Below, one piece after another: positions 1 to 5,397 of a DNA stretch of 5,397 nucleotides (the stretch's first letter is position 1; each line of letters begins with the position of its first letter). Under the pieces are notes generated by a model, which did no database searches, was not told where the DNA came from, and worked only from the letters and a program-made list of their open reading frames with translations. The DNA comes from an uncultured Dehalococcoidia bacterium. Lineage in GTDB: Bacteria; Chloroflexota; Dehalococcoidia; Tepidiformales; Tepidiformaceae. The stretch spans positions 1 through 5,397 of the forward strand of contig CALMIW010000652.1 of the NCBI GenBank assembly GCA_937864275.1, given 5' to 3'. Both the position numbers and the translations under genes were made by a program.

Positions 1-695
1 CGGATTGCCGAGTCGAGCTGGGGGAGCCGGAGGGCGTTGGCGACGGTGGCGCGATTCTTGCCGACGCGCTTCGCCACTTCTTCCTGCGTGAGCTGGTACT
101 CCTCGACGAGGCGACGGTACGCCATCGCTTCTTCGACGGCGTTGAGGTCGGCGCGCTGGATGTTTTCAATGAGCGCGAGTTCGAGGAGTTCGCTATCCGC
201 AGCCTGGCGGACGACCACCGGGACGGTTTCGAGGCCGGCCAGTCGGGCGGCCTGGAGGCGGCGCTCGCCGGCGATGAGGAAATAGCCACCTTCGTCGTCG
301 CGGCTGACGATCAGCGGCTGGATGATGCCGTGCTCGCGGATCGACTCCGAGAGTTCGCGCAGCTTCTCGGGCTCGAAGTTGGTGCGCGGCTGCTCCGGGT
401 TCGGCGAGATGAGGTCGATATCGAGCAACTCCGGCCCGCGGCTGCGCACCGGGACAACGGGCGCGGGGGCCACGGGAGCGGGACGGGGCTCGTAGCGAGC
501 TGGCGGCTCGGGTTCCCGGTGCGCGACCGGTGCCGGGGCGGGGGCCGGGGCCGCGACACGGGCTTCTTCCAGCTGGGTAGCCGGGGATTCCGCTTCGTGG
601 CGCTCGGCCTCGTGTTCGGGCTCCGCGGCGGGGGCGGCGGCGCCGCCAAACAGGGCATCGAGCCCACGTCCTAGACCACGTTTCGGCTGAGTCAT
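1..695 (-). CDS. parB: Chromosome-partitioning protein ParB/Spo0J (C-terminus cut by window edge)
   Basis: ParB is the CTP-dependent DNA clamp that loads at parS, spreads on DNA and stimulates ParA ATPase during chromosome segregation. The 231 visible residues start at ATG 695-693 and run off base 1 without a stop. Residues 5-17 (KRGLGRGLDALFG) are the typical N-terminal peptide that contacts ParA. Residues 18-88 are an Ala/Pro/Glu-rich linker. From about 89 the CTP-binding domain shows all three usual motifs: NPEQPR (99-104), GERR (143-146) and ENIQR (177-181), followed by the DLN-x2-EEA-x2-Y segment. A helix-turn-helix for parS recognition lies at about 202-222. The C-terminal dimerisation domain falls outside the window. 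The start overlaps the parA stop in an ATGA, with AGGAG 7 nt upstream, so the two genes are translationally coupled. The linker of about 70 residues seems longer than usual. Identity is secure; strain-specific details are not visible. Confidence 0.96.
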   Translation of the reverse strand, partial: MTQPKRGLGRGLDALFGGAAAPAAEPEHEAERHEAESPATQLEEARVAAPAPAPAPVAHREPEPPARYEPRPAPVAPAPVVPVRSRGPELLDIDLISPNPEQPRTNFEPEKLRELSESIREHGIIQPLIVSRDDEGGYFLIAGERRLQAARLAGLETVPVVVRQAADSELLELALIENIQRADLNAVEEAMAYRRLVEEYQLTQEEVAKRVGKNRATVANALRLPQLDSAI

Positions 696-1462
696 GCGGC
701 CACTCCTGCGCGTTCGAGAAGTTCGGAGGCGACGGCATCGTAGGCGGTGGCCGAGCGGCCACCCTGGTCGTACAGGAAGATGGACTTCCCATGGCTGGGC
801 GCCTCGCTGAGGCGGACCGAACGGGGAATGATAGTCCCGAAGGTCTGGGGGAAGTGCCCGCGCACTTCATCGACGACCTGCTGGGCAAGCCGCGTGCGGG
901 CATCGAACATCGTGAGAATTACCCCGAGGACGTGGAGCCTGGGGTTCAGGTTGCGTTTCACCAGGTCGAGCGTCTCCATGAGCCGGGAGAGCCCTTCCAG
1001 GGCCATGTACTCGCACTGCACGGGGATGATGACGGCATCGCTCGCGGTGAGGGCGTTGATGGTGAGCAACCCGAGCGAGGGCGGGCAGTCGATCAGGATC
1101 CAGTCGTAGCTATCGCGGACCTGCGTGAGCGCTGTGGTGAGGCGGCGCTCACGCGCCATGACCGGTACGAGCTCGACCTCGGCCCCGGAGAGTTCGGCAC
1201 TGGACGGGACGATGCTGACACCTTCGGCCTCGACCACGACGACGCACTCCGACATCGGGGTCTCATCGAGGATGGCCTCGTACGTCCCCGCCACTTCCTT
1301 GCCATCGACGCCAAGGGCGCTGGTGGCGTTGGCCTGGGGATCCAGGTCGACGAGGAGGACGCGCTGGCCCTTCCGTGCAAGCGCGACCGCGAGGGAAACG
1401 GCGGTGGTGGTCTTCCCGACGCCGCCCTTCTGGTTCACCAGCGAAACGATTGTTGCCCCCAT
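692..1462 (-). CDS. parA: Chromosome-partitioning ATPase ParA/Soj
   Basis: This is a 256-residue deviant Walker-A ATPase that forms ATP-dependent dimers on the nucleoid and moves ParB-parS complexes. KGGVGKTT at 12-19 gives the signature Lys12 and the P-loop Lys17. VLLVDLDPQ (35-43) is the Walker A' segment with Asp39 and Asp41, and ILIDCPPS (122-129) is Walker B with Asp125. RLSEAPSHGK (217-226) is typical of chromosomal Soj-type ParA. No N-terminal DNA-binding extension is present, so it resembles chromosomal ParA rather than the long, autoregulating plasmid type. The frame is open upstream to 1624, but the family begins at MGATIVSLVNQKGG, and GGAGG sits 7 nt before this ATG. The start shares one base with the pfkB stop (TAATG), and the stop overlaps the parB start (ATGA). 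Length and motifs are normal. Confidence 0.97.
   Translation of the reverse strand: MGATIVSLVNQKGGVGKTTTAVSLAVALARKGQRVLLVDLDPQANATSALGVDGKEVAGTYEAILDETPMSECVVVVEAEGVSIVPSSAELSGAEVELVPVMARERRLTTALTQVRDSYDWILIDCPPSLGLLTINALTASDAVIIPVQCEYMALEGLSRLMETLDLVKRNLNPRLHVLGVILTMFDARTRLAQQVVDEVRGHFPQTFGTIIPRSVRLSEAPSHGKSIFLYDQGGRSATAYDAVASELLERAGVAA
703..707 (-). promoter_or_regulatory. Shine-Dalgarno site of parB
   Basis: AGGAG on the minus strand ends 7 nt before the parB ATG (695-693). It lies inside the end of parA and supports the ATGA-overlap start. Confidence 0.75.
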
Positions 1463-2292
1463 TAGTCCGCCTCCGTCATCCGGGCTTCGATGTCCTCGCG
1501 GGTGGCGATTCCATCGAGGCCGTGGCCTTCGACAGCCAGGGCCCCCGCCGCAATGGCGAAGTCCATGGCCTCTGCCAGGTCTTCCGTTTCCGCGAGGCGG
1601 AAAAGAAAGGCGCTGGCGAAACAATCACCGGCCCCGGTCGGGTCTACCGGATTGGCCGGGAGTGCGTCCCAATGCTCTTGCGATCCATCGCTATCGAACA
1701 GTGTAGCCCCATTGTAGCCACGCGTCAGGACGGCGACCGCGCCGAGGCTCGCGATGTACTCGGCGAGGGCATCGGCATCGGCGGCGTCTTCTTCGCTGAA
1801 GAAACCGATCCAGCCCGGACGCAGGAACTTCTGCGCGACGGCGAAGGGGTGGGAATGGTGGATGATGCGCTGCCGGCCGGTGGTCGCGCGGAGGGGCCCC
1901 TGGAGAGACACGCCGACGATGGAGCCCTTGAACCTGACCGGGGCACGCGGGAACTCGTGATAGGCCGGGGCGATGAAGGCGATGTCCGGCGTTTCATCGG
2001 GGTGCATGTGGGGCACGATGCGAAGCGGGCTGCCTTCGGCAAGCAAAAACTGCGTCCGGTTGCCCCGGGCGTCGTAGGTGTTGGCGTAGCGCGGCAGTTC
2101 GCCTTCGGAAGCGCGGACCTCCAGGCCGTCGAACACCGACTCGTCGAAGGCGTCTTCGAGGGTCGTTACCAGCGTGACATCGGAACCGAGCGCTTCGAGC
2201 GCGAGGGCGGCGAACAGCGACGGCCCTCCGGGCGTCCACCCGCCTGCGGGTGTCCGGTCGAGTGCGACATTGCCGGCGACCAGGCTGTGCGT
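1462..2292 (-). CDS. PfkB/ribokinase-family carbohydrate or nucleoside kinase, non-canonical start
   Basis: This is probably an ATP-dependent kinase phosphorylating a sugar, nucleoside or related hydroxyl substrate in the cytoplasm; the substrate cannot be read from the sequence. Counted from ACG 2292-2290, the product has 276 residues, somewhat short for the family (about 300). The N-terminus carries LVAGNVALD (4-12), then GG at 22-23 followed by AALALEALGSDVTLVT (28-43), the PfkB substrate-site signature. The C-terminus has VDPTGAGDCFASAF, with the anion-hole GAGD at 220-223 and Asp223 as catalytic base. This N-terminal frame is open back to a stop at 2313-2311 but contains no ATG, GTG or TTG until GTG 2136, which would delete the first 52 residues. 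Start candidates are ACG 2292 (5 nt after AAGGGGG) or CTG 2283 (14 nt after it). An upstream sequence error or natural start mutation is also possible. The stop TAA shares a base with the parA ATG. The family call is firm; the start is uncertain. Confidence 0.88.
   Translation of the reverse strand, partial: THSLVAGNVALDRTPAGGWTPGGPSLFAALALEALGSDVTLVTTLEDAFDESVFDGLEVRASEGELPRYANTYDARGNRTQFLLAEGSPLRIVPHMHPDETPDIAFIAPAYHEFPRAPVRFKGSIVGVSLQGPLRATTGRQRIIHHSHPFAVAQKFLRPGWIGFFSEEDAADADALAEYIASLGAVAVLTRGYNGATLFDSDGSQEHWDALPANPVDPTGAGDCFASAFLFRLAETEDLAEAMDFAIAAGALAVEGHGLDGIATREDIEARMTEAD
1470..1474 (-). promoter_or_regulatory. Shine-Dalgarno site of parA (decides the start)
   Basis: GGAGG on the minus strand lies 7 nt upstream of ATG 1462-1460. 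It favours this start over the open extension up to 1624, whose translation is Arg/Gly/Pro-rich and matches nothing expected of ParA. Confidence 0.8.
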
Positions 2293-2297
2293 GGGTG

Positions 2298-2304
2298 CCC
2301 CCTT
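2298..2304 (-). promoter_or_regulatory. Putative Shine-Dalgarno site of the pfkB gene
   Basis: AAGGGGG on the minus strand overlaps the jag stop codon (TAA, 2305-2303). It lies 5 nt before ACG 2292-2290 and 14 nt before CTG 2283-2281. Its spacing favours initiation near ACG, but this is an inference from spacing only. Confidence 0.45.
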
Positions 2305-3370
2305 ATGGCTTCAGACTGATGACGACCTTGCGGTTCTCACCTTCGCCGACGCTGTTGGTCTCGAGCTCCGCGTCCTCGGCGAACGTCATGTGCACGAGAC
2401 GGCGTTCGGCGGCGGACATAGGTTCGAGGGTGATGGCGTTGCCGGTTTGCCGCACACGGTCGCCCATGCGGGTGGCCATGGCGACGATGCGCTCTTCATT
2501 GCGGTGCTTGTAGTGCTCGACATCGATGGTGACGCCCCCGCGACCGGGGTACTTGCGGCCGAGAATCAGGTTCACCAGGTACTGCATCGCGATGAGCGTG
2601 TCGCCGCGGCGGCCGATAAGGAGGCCGAGGTCTTCGCCTTTGATGTCGATGACGGCGAGGACCGAGCCGAGGCCGTCTCCGGGCGTGAGCGGCTCGCGAA
2701 TCGAGATTTCGGCATCGATATCAAGGATGCGGAGCAGGTCATCGACGATTTGCGCTGCCGCATCGACCTCGGGAGCATTGATATCGGGATCAATCGGGGG
2801 CTCGTTCTCGCGCGAGGAGCGCTCTCGCGGCGGACGAGGGGGACGCTGCGGGCGCGGGGCACCCTCGGACTCGGCGCGGGGAGCACGATCGCGGCGTCCT
2901 TCGCGGCCGCCGCCGTTGCCGCTGCCACGGGCAGGCCGTTCAGCCGGGGCACCGGAGGTTCCACGGACGAAATCGGCATCCGTCAGCTTCGGCTGGGGCT
3001 GTTCGAAGCCGGCGCGGCCGCCGCCACCCTCCCGAGGCTGGCGCGCGCCGCCGCCACCGCCGCCACGCTGGCCGCCGCCCTGGCGCTGGCGCCCGCCGCC
3101 GTCGCGACGCTGCCCACCGGCACCCTGGCCCTGCCCCTGGCGCGGAATGCGGGTATCGGGCGGGCCGGCCGGCTCGGCCGGCTCACGGTCCTGGGGGGCG
3201 AGGCGGACGACACGGACGACTGCGTCCTGGGCGCCGCGGCCGAAGAGGCCGCCGCGTTTTCCTTCGTCGAGCACGGTGAACTCCACCTCATCGAGGCGAG
3301 CTCCGAGTTTGGCGAGCGCCTTGTTACGGGCGTCTTCTACGGTTTTGCCGCTTGCTTCGGCCTGATCCAT
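2303..3370 (-). CDS. jag: RNA-binding protein Jag/KhpB (SpoIIIJ-associated), with long RGG-rich linker
   Basis: Jag (KhpB) is a cytoplasmic RNA-binding protein linked in several bacteria to YidC, cell elongation and post-transcriptional control. The 355 residues show Jag_N at about 5-56 (EASGKTVEDARNKAL, then GKRGGLFGRGAQDAVVRV). A low-complexity Gly/Arg/Gln/Pro linker of about 130 residues follows (about 60-195). The KH domain is at about 200-285 with the GRRG loop at 253-256 in GLLIGRRGDTL. A C-terminal R3H domain is at about 290-355 with the R-x3-H core R323/H327 in ERRLVH. ATG 3370 is chosen because it lies directly before Jag_N and has GAGGA 6 nt upstream. This places the first 47 nt inside the yidC end. 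The gene stops 10 nt before the probable pfkB start. The linker makes the protein clearly longer than a compact Jag of about 200-250 residues. Confidence 0.95.
   Translation of the reverse strand: MDQAEASGKTVEDARNKALAKLGARLDEVEFTVLDEGKRGGLFGRGAQDAVVRVVRLAPQDREPAEPAGPPDTRIPRQGQGQGAGGQRRDGGGRQRQGGGQRGGGGGGARQPREGGGGRAGFEQPQPKLTDADFVRGTSGAPAERPARGSGNGGGREGRRDRAPRAESEGAPRPQRPPRPPRERSSRENEPPIDPDINAPEVDAAAQIVDDLLRILDIDAEISIREPLTPGDGLGSVLAVIDIKGEDLGLLIGRRGDTLIAMQYLVNLILGRKYPGRGGVTIDVEHYKHRNEERIVAMATRMGDRVRQTGNAITLEPMSAAERRLVHMTFAEDAELETNSVGEGENRKVVISLKP
2786..3193 (-). repeat. Low-complexity Gly/Arg-rich coding tract (Jag linker)
   Basis: This stretch encodes Jag residues 60-195. It is dominated by GGN and CGN codons, including a run of six Gly codons (residues 103-108, about 3064-3047) preceded by QR, and Gln-Gly repeats at residues 78-82. 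At DNA level it looks like imperfect GGC/GCC triplet repetition. It is likely disordered. It also creates long open frames on the opposite strand that are not genes. Confidence 0.7.
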
Positions 3371-4202
3371 TTGCGGTCCTCAATTCACGAGCAGGAGTGG
3401 AAGATGTGCGCTCATCCGCCTCGGAGAGCGCGGCCTGTGGCGCCGCGGCTGGTACGCGCGCCTTGAACACCGGTTCGAGCCCAAGAGCGGGGAATCCATA
3501 GGTGAGGATATTGAACCCGATCTGCACCAGGGAGTTCACCACCCAGTAGAGGCTGACGCCCACCGGGAAGCTGAGGGCGAAGAACGCGAACATGAACGGC
3601 ATCATGACGTTCATCATTTGCTGCTGCTGCCGCACGCGGTCGTCGGTACTGGTGGTGACGGTGGTCTTGGACTGAACGAAGGTTGTCGCGGCGACGGCCG
3701 CGACGAAGAGATAGCCGATGAGGCTATCGCCGCCGTTGCCGCGAAGGTCGACACCGAGGAAGTACTCCTTCAGTGGGAGGGCGTGCTGGAGGTAGCTCCA
3801 GCTGTAGATGTGGCTCGAGAGTTTCTCGAGTGCTTCCGGGGAGTTGGGCAGGGCGATACGGATGGCGCTGTAGAGTGCGATGAACACCGGGAAGGTGAGG
3901 AGGAGCGGCCCCAGACAGCTCAGCGGGTTGGCGCCGCCCTCCCGGTAGAGCTTCATCATCTCTTCCTGGCGGCGTTTCGGGTCGCTGTACTTCTTGTTGA
4001 TCTCCTGGACACGGGGCTGGAGGGCCTGCATCGCGCGGGTCGCGTGGAGCTGGCGCAGGGTGAGCGGGAAGGTTGCCACGCGGACGAGGATGGTGAAGGC
4101 GATGATGGCGAGTCCGAAGCTTCCCCAGAGCAGGTGCGAGAGGAAGACAAGCAGGTTCACCAGGGGGTTCAGGAGCAGGAGTGTGAAGATGTCGCCGATC
4201 AC
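3324..4202 (-). CDS. yidC: Membrane protein insertase YidC/Oxa1 family (short form)
   Basis: YidC inserts and folds membrane proteins in the cytoplasmic membrane, alone or with SecYEG. The product has 292 residues. After a short N-terminal hydrophobic segment (6-26), the conserved core begins with GLAIIAFTILVRVATFPLTL, where Arg41 fits the positively charged groove residue. Then comes the cytoplasmic hairpin (about 50-90, QPRVQEINKKYSDPKRRQEE) and transmembrane segments at about 95-117, 160-178, 199-217 and 218-236. There is no large periplasmic domain, unlike E. coli YidC, and no lipobox, unlike Bacillus SpoIIIJ. The tail ends in GRSKRQNRRRRP, a basic segment that could contact ribosomes, as described for some Oxa1/YidC proteins. 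The start is GTG 4202, overlapping the upstream stop as GTGA, with GGGG 7 nt upstream. The last 47 nt overlap jag. Family assignment is secure. Confidence 0.96.
   Translation of the reverse strand: MIGDIFTLLLLNPLVNLLVFLSHLLWGSFGLAIIAFTILVRVATFPLTLRQLHATRAMQALQPRVQEINKKYSDPKRRQEEMMKLYREGGANPLSCLGPLLLTFPVFIALYSAIRIALPNSPEALEKLSSHIYSWSYLQHALPLKEYFLGVDLRGNGGDSLIGYLFVAAVAATTFVQSKTTVTTSTDDRVRQQQQMMNVMMPFMFAFFALSFPVGVSLYWVVNSLVQIGFNILTYGFPALGLEPVFKARVPAAAPQAALSEADERTSSTPARELRTANGSGRSKRQNRRRRP
3377..3381 (-). promoter_or_regulatory. Shine-Dalgarno site of jag, inside yidC
   Basis: GAGGA on the minus strand lies 6 nt before ATG 3370-3368 and within the yidC reading frame. It supports a jag start that overlaps the last 15 codons of yidC. 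Confidence 0.75.
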
Positions 4203-5362
4203 TTCTTCACCCCGCTCAGCTGGATCTCCACCACGCGCCGGCTGCCCGGTTCCGCGCGGAAGAGCTTCCCGCCGGTGGTCGTGATGTAGGCAGCGCCGTC
4301 CTTAGTGACGATGTCGGCGCGCACGGTGCCTGCATCCGGGAGCGGCACGGTATTCAGTACGGAACCGTCGGTGGCGCTGATGAAGTTCACGACGGGCTTC
4401 CGGTCGGCAACGATGACCACATCCCCGACGATAGCGGCACCGGCGCGGATTCGCTCGCCGTCGAGAGACGCGGCCTCCCAGAGTTCCTCTACTCCACCGC
4501 TCGTTATGTTGAGTCCGTACACGTAGCCGCTGAAATCACCGAAGAACAGCTTCGAATCGGCCTCCGCGGGACCGGTCCACACCCAGTTATCCGCCCGGAA
4601 ATCCCCCGCCACGGAACCGTCGGCCATTCGAACCAGGTAGACGTGCTTGTTGATGCTCGGCACGAAGAGCGTGTCGCCCCCGATGACCGCCAGTTCGGCG
4701 ATCGCCCCCGTTGCCTTGAAGGGCTTTGCCCAGAGCTCCGAACCATCCGCGAGCGAGAACGCGTACAACTCGCCATTCATCGTCGCCACGTAGAGCGCGT
4801 CGCCGTGGACCACGGGGGTTGCCCAGATGCCTTCGCCGAGCCGTTTCGGCCGTTCCCAACCTGGAGCGGGGGTGCCGTCGGCCTTTTTCCAGCCGTAGAG
4901 GCGGCCTTCGGTCGTCCCGAAGAAGAGATTCTCCCCGCTTACCGCAACTCCGCCGGCGATATCCCCGACGATTGCGTCGGAATTCCCATCAGGGCCTGGC
5001 CAAATCGGCCGACCGTCGTCTTTGCGGAGGGCGAACACGCCGCCTGCGAACGTAGCAAGGTATAGCCGGTCTCCGTCGACTACAGGGGCGTCGTAAATCG
5101 CTTTGGTCTTGAATTTGTCGTCTTCGTCGCGGTCTTTATCGGGGAACGTCCACTTCGCGGTCCCTGAATCGCCGTTGACGGTGATTGCGGAGAGTTTGCC
5201 CTTGGAGGTGACGACGTAGGCGGTGTCCCCGTCGAAGGCAACGGGCGCCCACCCGGTGGGGTTAAGGACACTCACGCAGGAGGAGAGCACGGGGAGGAGG
5301 AGGAGCGCCAGGGTGATGAGCGCGCCGCGCCGGAAGTTCACTGGCACATGGTAGAGGGGCAC
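4199..5362 (-). CDS. Predicted lipoprotein with PQQ-like (BamB-type) beta-propeller
   Basis: This is probably an extracytoplasmic lipoprotein scaffold; no enzymatic role is evident. The N-terminus is a signal peptide: basic FRR, a hydrophobic core (ALITLALLLLPVL) and the lipobox LSSC with Cys29 as lipidation site. The rest is a chain of PQQ/WD40-like repeats of the form DGD-x-LYVAT-x2-G-x-LYAF-x3-DG. I count about eight, near residues 38-73, 92-122, 137-170, 182-215, 225-256, 264-299, 306-342 and 348-382, consistent with an eight-bladed propeller. No dehydrogenase catalytic motif stands out, so PQQ binding should not be assumed. Its stop overlaps the yidC GTG, suggesting coupled expression and perhaps a role alongside YidC, by analogy with BamB as a propeller lipoprotein in membrane assembly. 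The start is uncertain: GTG 5362, 5347 or 5341 are possible, none with a clear ribosome site. The last gives the most typical signal peptide. Confidence 0.85.
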   Translation of the reverse strand: MPLYHVPVNFRRGALITLALLLLPVLSSCVSVLNPTGWAPVAFDGDTAYVVTSKGKLSAITVNGDSGTAKWTFPDKDRDEDDKFKTKAIYDAPVVDGDRLYLATFAGGVFALRKDDGRPIWPGPDGNSDAIVGDIAGGVAVSGENLFFGTTEGRLYGWKKADGTPAPGWERPKRLGEGIWATPVVHGDALYVATMNGELYAFSLADGSELWAKPFKATGAIAELAVIGGDTLFVPSINKHVYLVRMADGSVAGDFRADNWVWTGPAEADSKLFFGDFSGYVYGLNITSGGVEELWEAASLDGERIRAGAAIVGDVVIVADRKPVVNFISATDGSVLNTVPLPDAGTVRADIVTKDGAAYITTTGGKLFRAEPGSRRVVEIQLSGVKK

Positions 5363-5380
5363 GGGCTTATGCGTCAGGGG

Positions 5381-5394
5381 GTTTCACGTGAAAC
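5381..5394. promoter_or_regulatory. parS: parS centromere-like site (ParB binding)
   Basis: GTTTCACGTGAAAC is a perfect palindrome and matches the central 14 bases of the well-known 16-bp parS consensus (TGTTTCACGTGAAACA). Only the two outermost bases differ (G at 5380 and G at 5395). It is the only complete copy I see in the window. It lies about 19 nt upstream of the lipoprotein ORF, whose frame has its first upstream stop (TGA, 5386-5384) inside the palindrome. Presence of parA and parB in the same window strongly supports function. A site here could also affect transcription of the operon, which is inference. Confidence 0.93.
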
Positions 5395-5397
5395 GAA

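Noticed and set aside
193..903. A 236-codon minus-strand frame across the parA/parB junction
   Set aside because: It is out of frame with both genes, which show complete family motifs; its product is Arg/Pro/Gly low-complexity.
1463..1624. N-terminal extension of ParA in the open frame upstream of ATG 1462
   Set aside because: The extension would overlap pfkB by over 150 nt and reads as Arg/Gly/Pro-rich sequence. ATG 1462 has a good ribosome site and gives the standard ParA N-terminus.
1462..2136. GTG 2136 as the genuine pfkB start
   Set aside because: It would remove the N-terminal GG substrate-binding region that is well preserved in the same open frame upstream, and would leave about 170 nt unexplained in a tightly packed operon. 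It remains possible if the gene is a truncated derivative.
2286..2305. Possible terminator between jag and pfkB
   Set aside because: The short gap has a G-run and C-run but no convincing stem-loop followed by a T-tract; the G-run is better read as a ribosome site.
1375..2319. A 314-codon plus-strand open frame opposite pfkB and the parA start
   Set aside because: The minus strand here encodes unmistakable PfkB and ParA motifs; the plus-strand product shows no family features.
2174..3466. A 430-codon plus-strand open frame opposite jag and the pfkB start
   Set aside because: It lies antisense to clear Jag domains. Its Ala/Gly/Arg-rich translation is what GC-rich triplets give on the opposite strand, and no recognisable domain is present.
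4199..5362. PQQ-dependent dehydrogenase
   Set aside because: Only propeller repeats are visible. The protein is shorter than quinoprotein dehydrogenases, and no catalytic or cofactor-binding signature is apparent.
1..5397. Mobile element, CRISPR array, toxin-antitoxin or defence system
   Set aside because: No transposase, integrase, spaced direct repeats or terminal inverted repeats were seen. All DNA is accounted for by six housekeeping-type genes and parS.

Overview
The window is a GC-rich, fully coding bacterial chromosomal segment. All six genes lie on the minus strand, so transcription runs from the right edge to the left. In that order they are: a lipobox-bearing beta-propeller lipoprotein (5362-4199), the YidC/Oxa1 membrane insertase (4202-3324), the RNA-binding protein Jag/KhpB (3370-2303), a PfkB/ribokinase-family kinase (about 2292-1462), ParA/Soj (1462-692) and ParB/Spo0J (695 to beyond base 1). 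A perfect 14-bp palindrome, GTTTCACGTGAAAC, at 5381-5394 just upstream of the first gene matches the core of the bacterial parS site.

The yidC-jag-...-parA-parB order plus parS is the conserved origin-proximal neighbourhood of many bacterial chromosomes, so the window probably lies near oriC. The short YidC has no large periplasmic domain, and Jag is the three-domain form (Jag_N, KH, R3H). Together with the high GC content these suggest a monoderm-type lineage. Chloroflexota (Dehalococcoidia or Tepidiformia-like) is my best guess, but it is inference from remembered gene styles, and other GC-rich phyla are not excluded.

The genes are packed as one apparent operon: GTGA overlap (lipoprotein/yidC), 47-nt overlap (yidC/jag), about 10-nt gap (jag/pfkB), TAATG junction (pfkB/parA) and ATGA overlap (parA/parB). 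Two functional themes are joined. One is membrane-protein biogenesis and RNA binding (YidC, Jag, perhaps the lipoprotein). The other is chromosome segregation (ParA, ParB, parS). The PfkB kinase sits between them, in the slot where rsmG (gidB) is often found.

I see no mobile element, CRISPR array, RNA gene or terminator. I found no obviously new multi-gene system. The most unusual points are the pfkB gene with no ATG/GTG/TTG start at its expected N-terminus, its position against parA, the yidC/jag overlap that encodes YidC's basic tail, a long Arg/Gly-rich linker in Jag, and a beta-propeller lipoprotein coupled to yidC.
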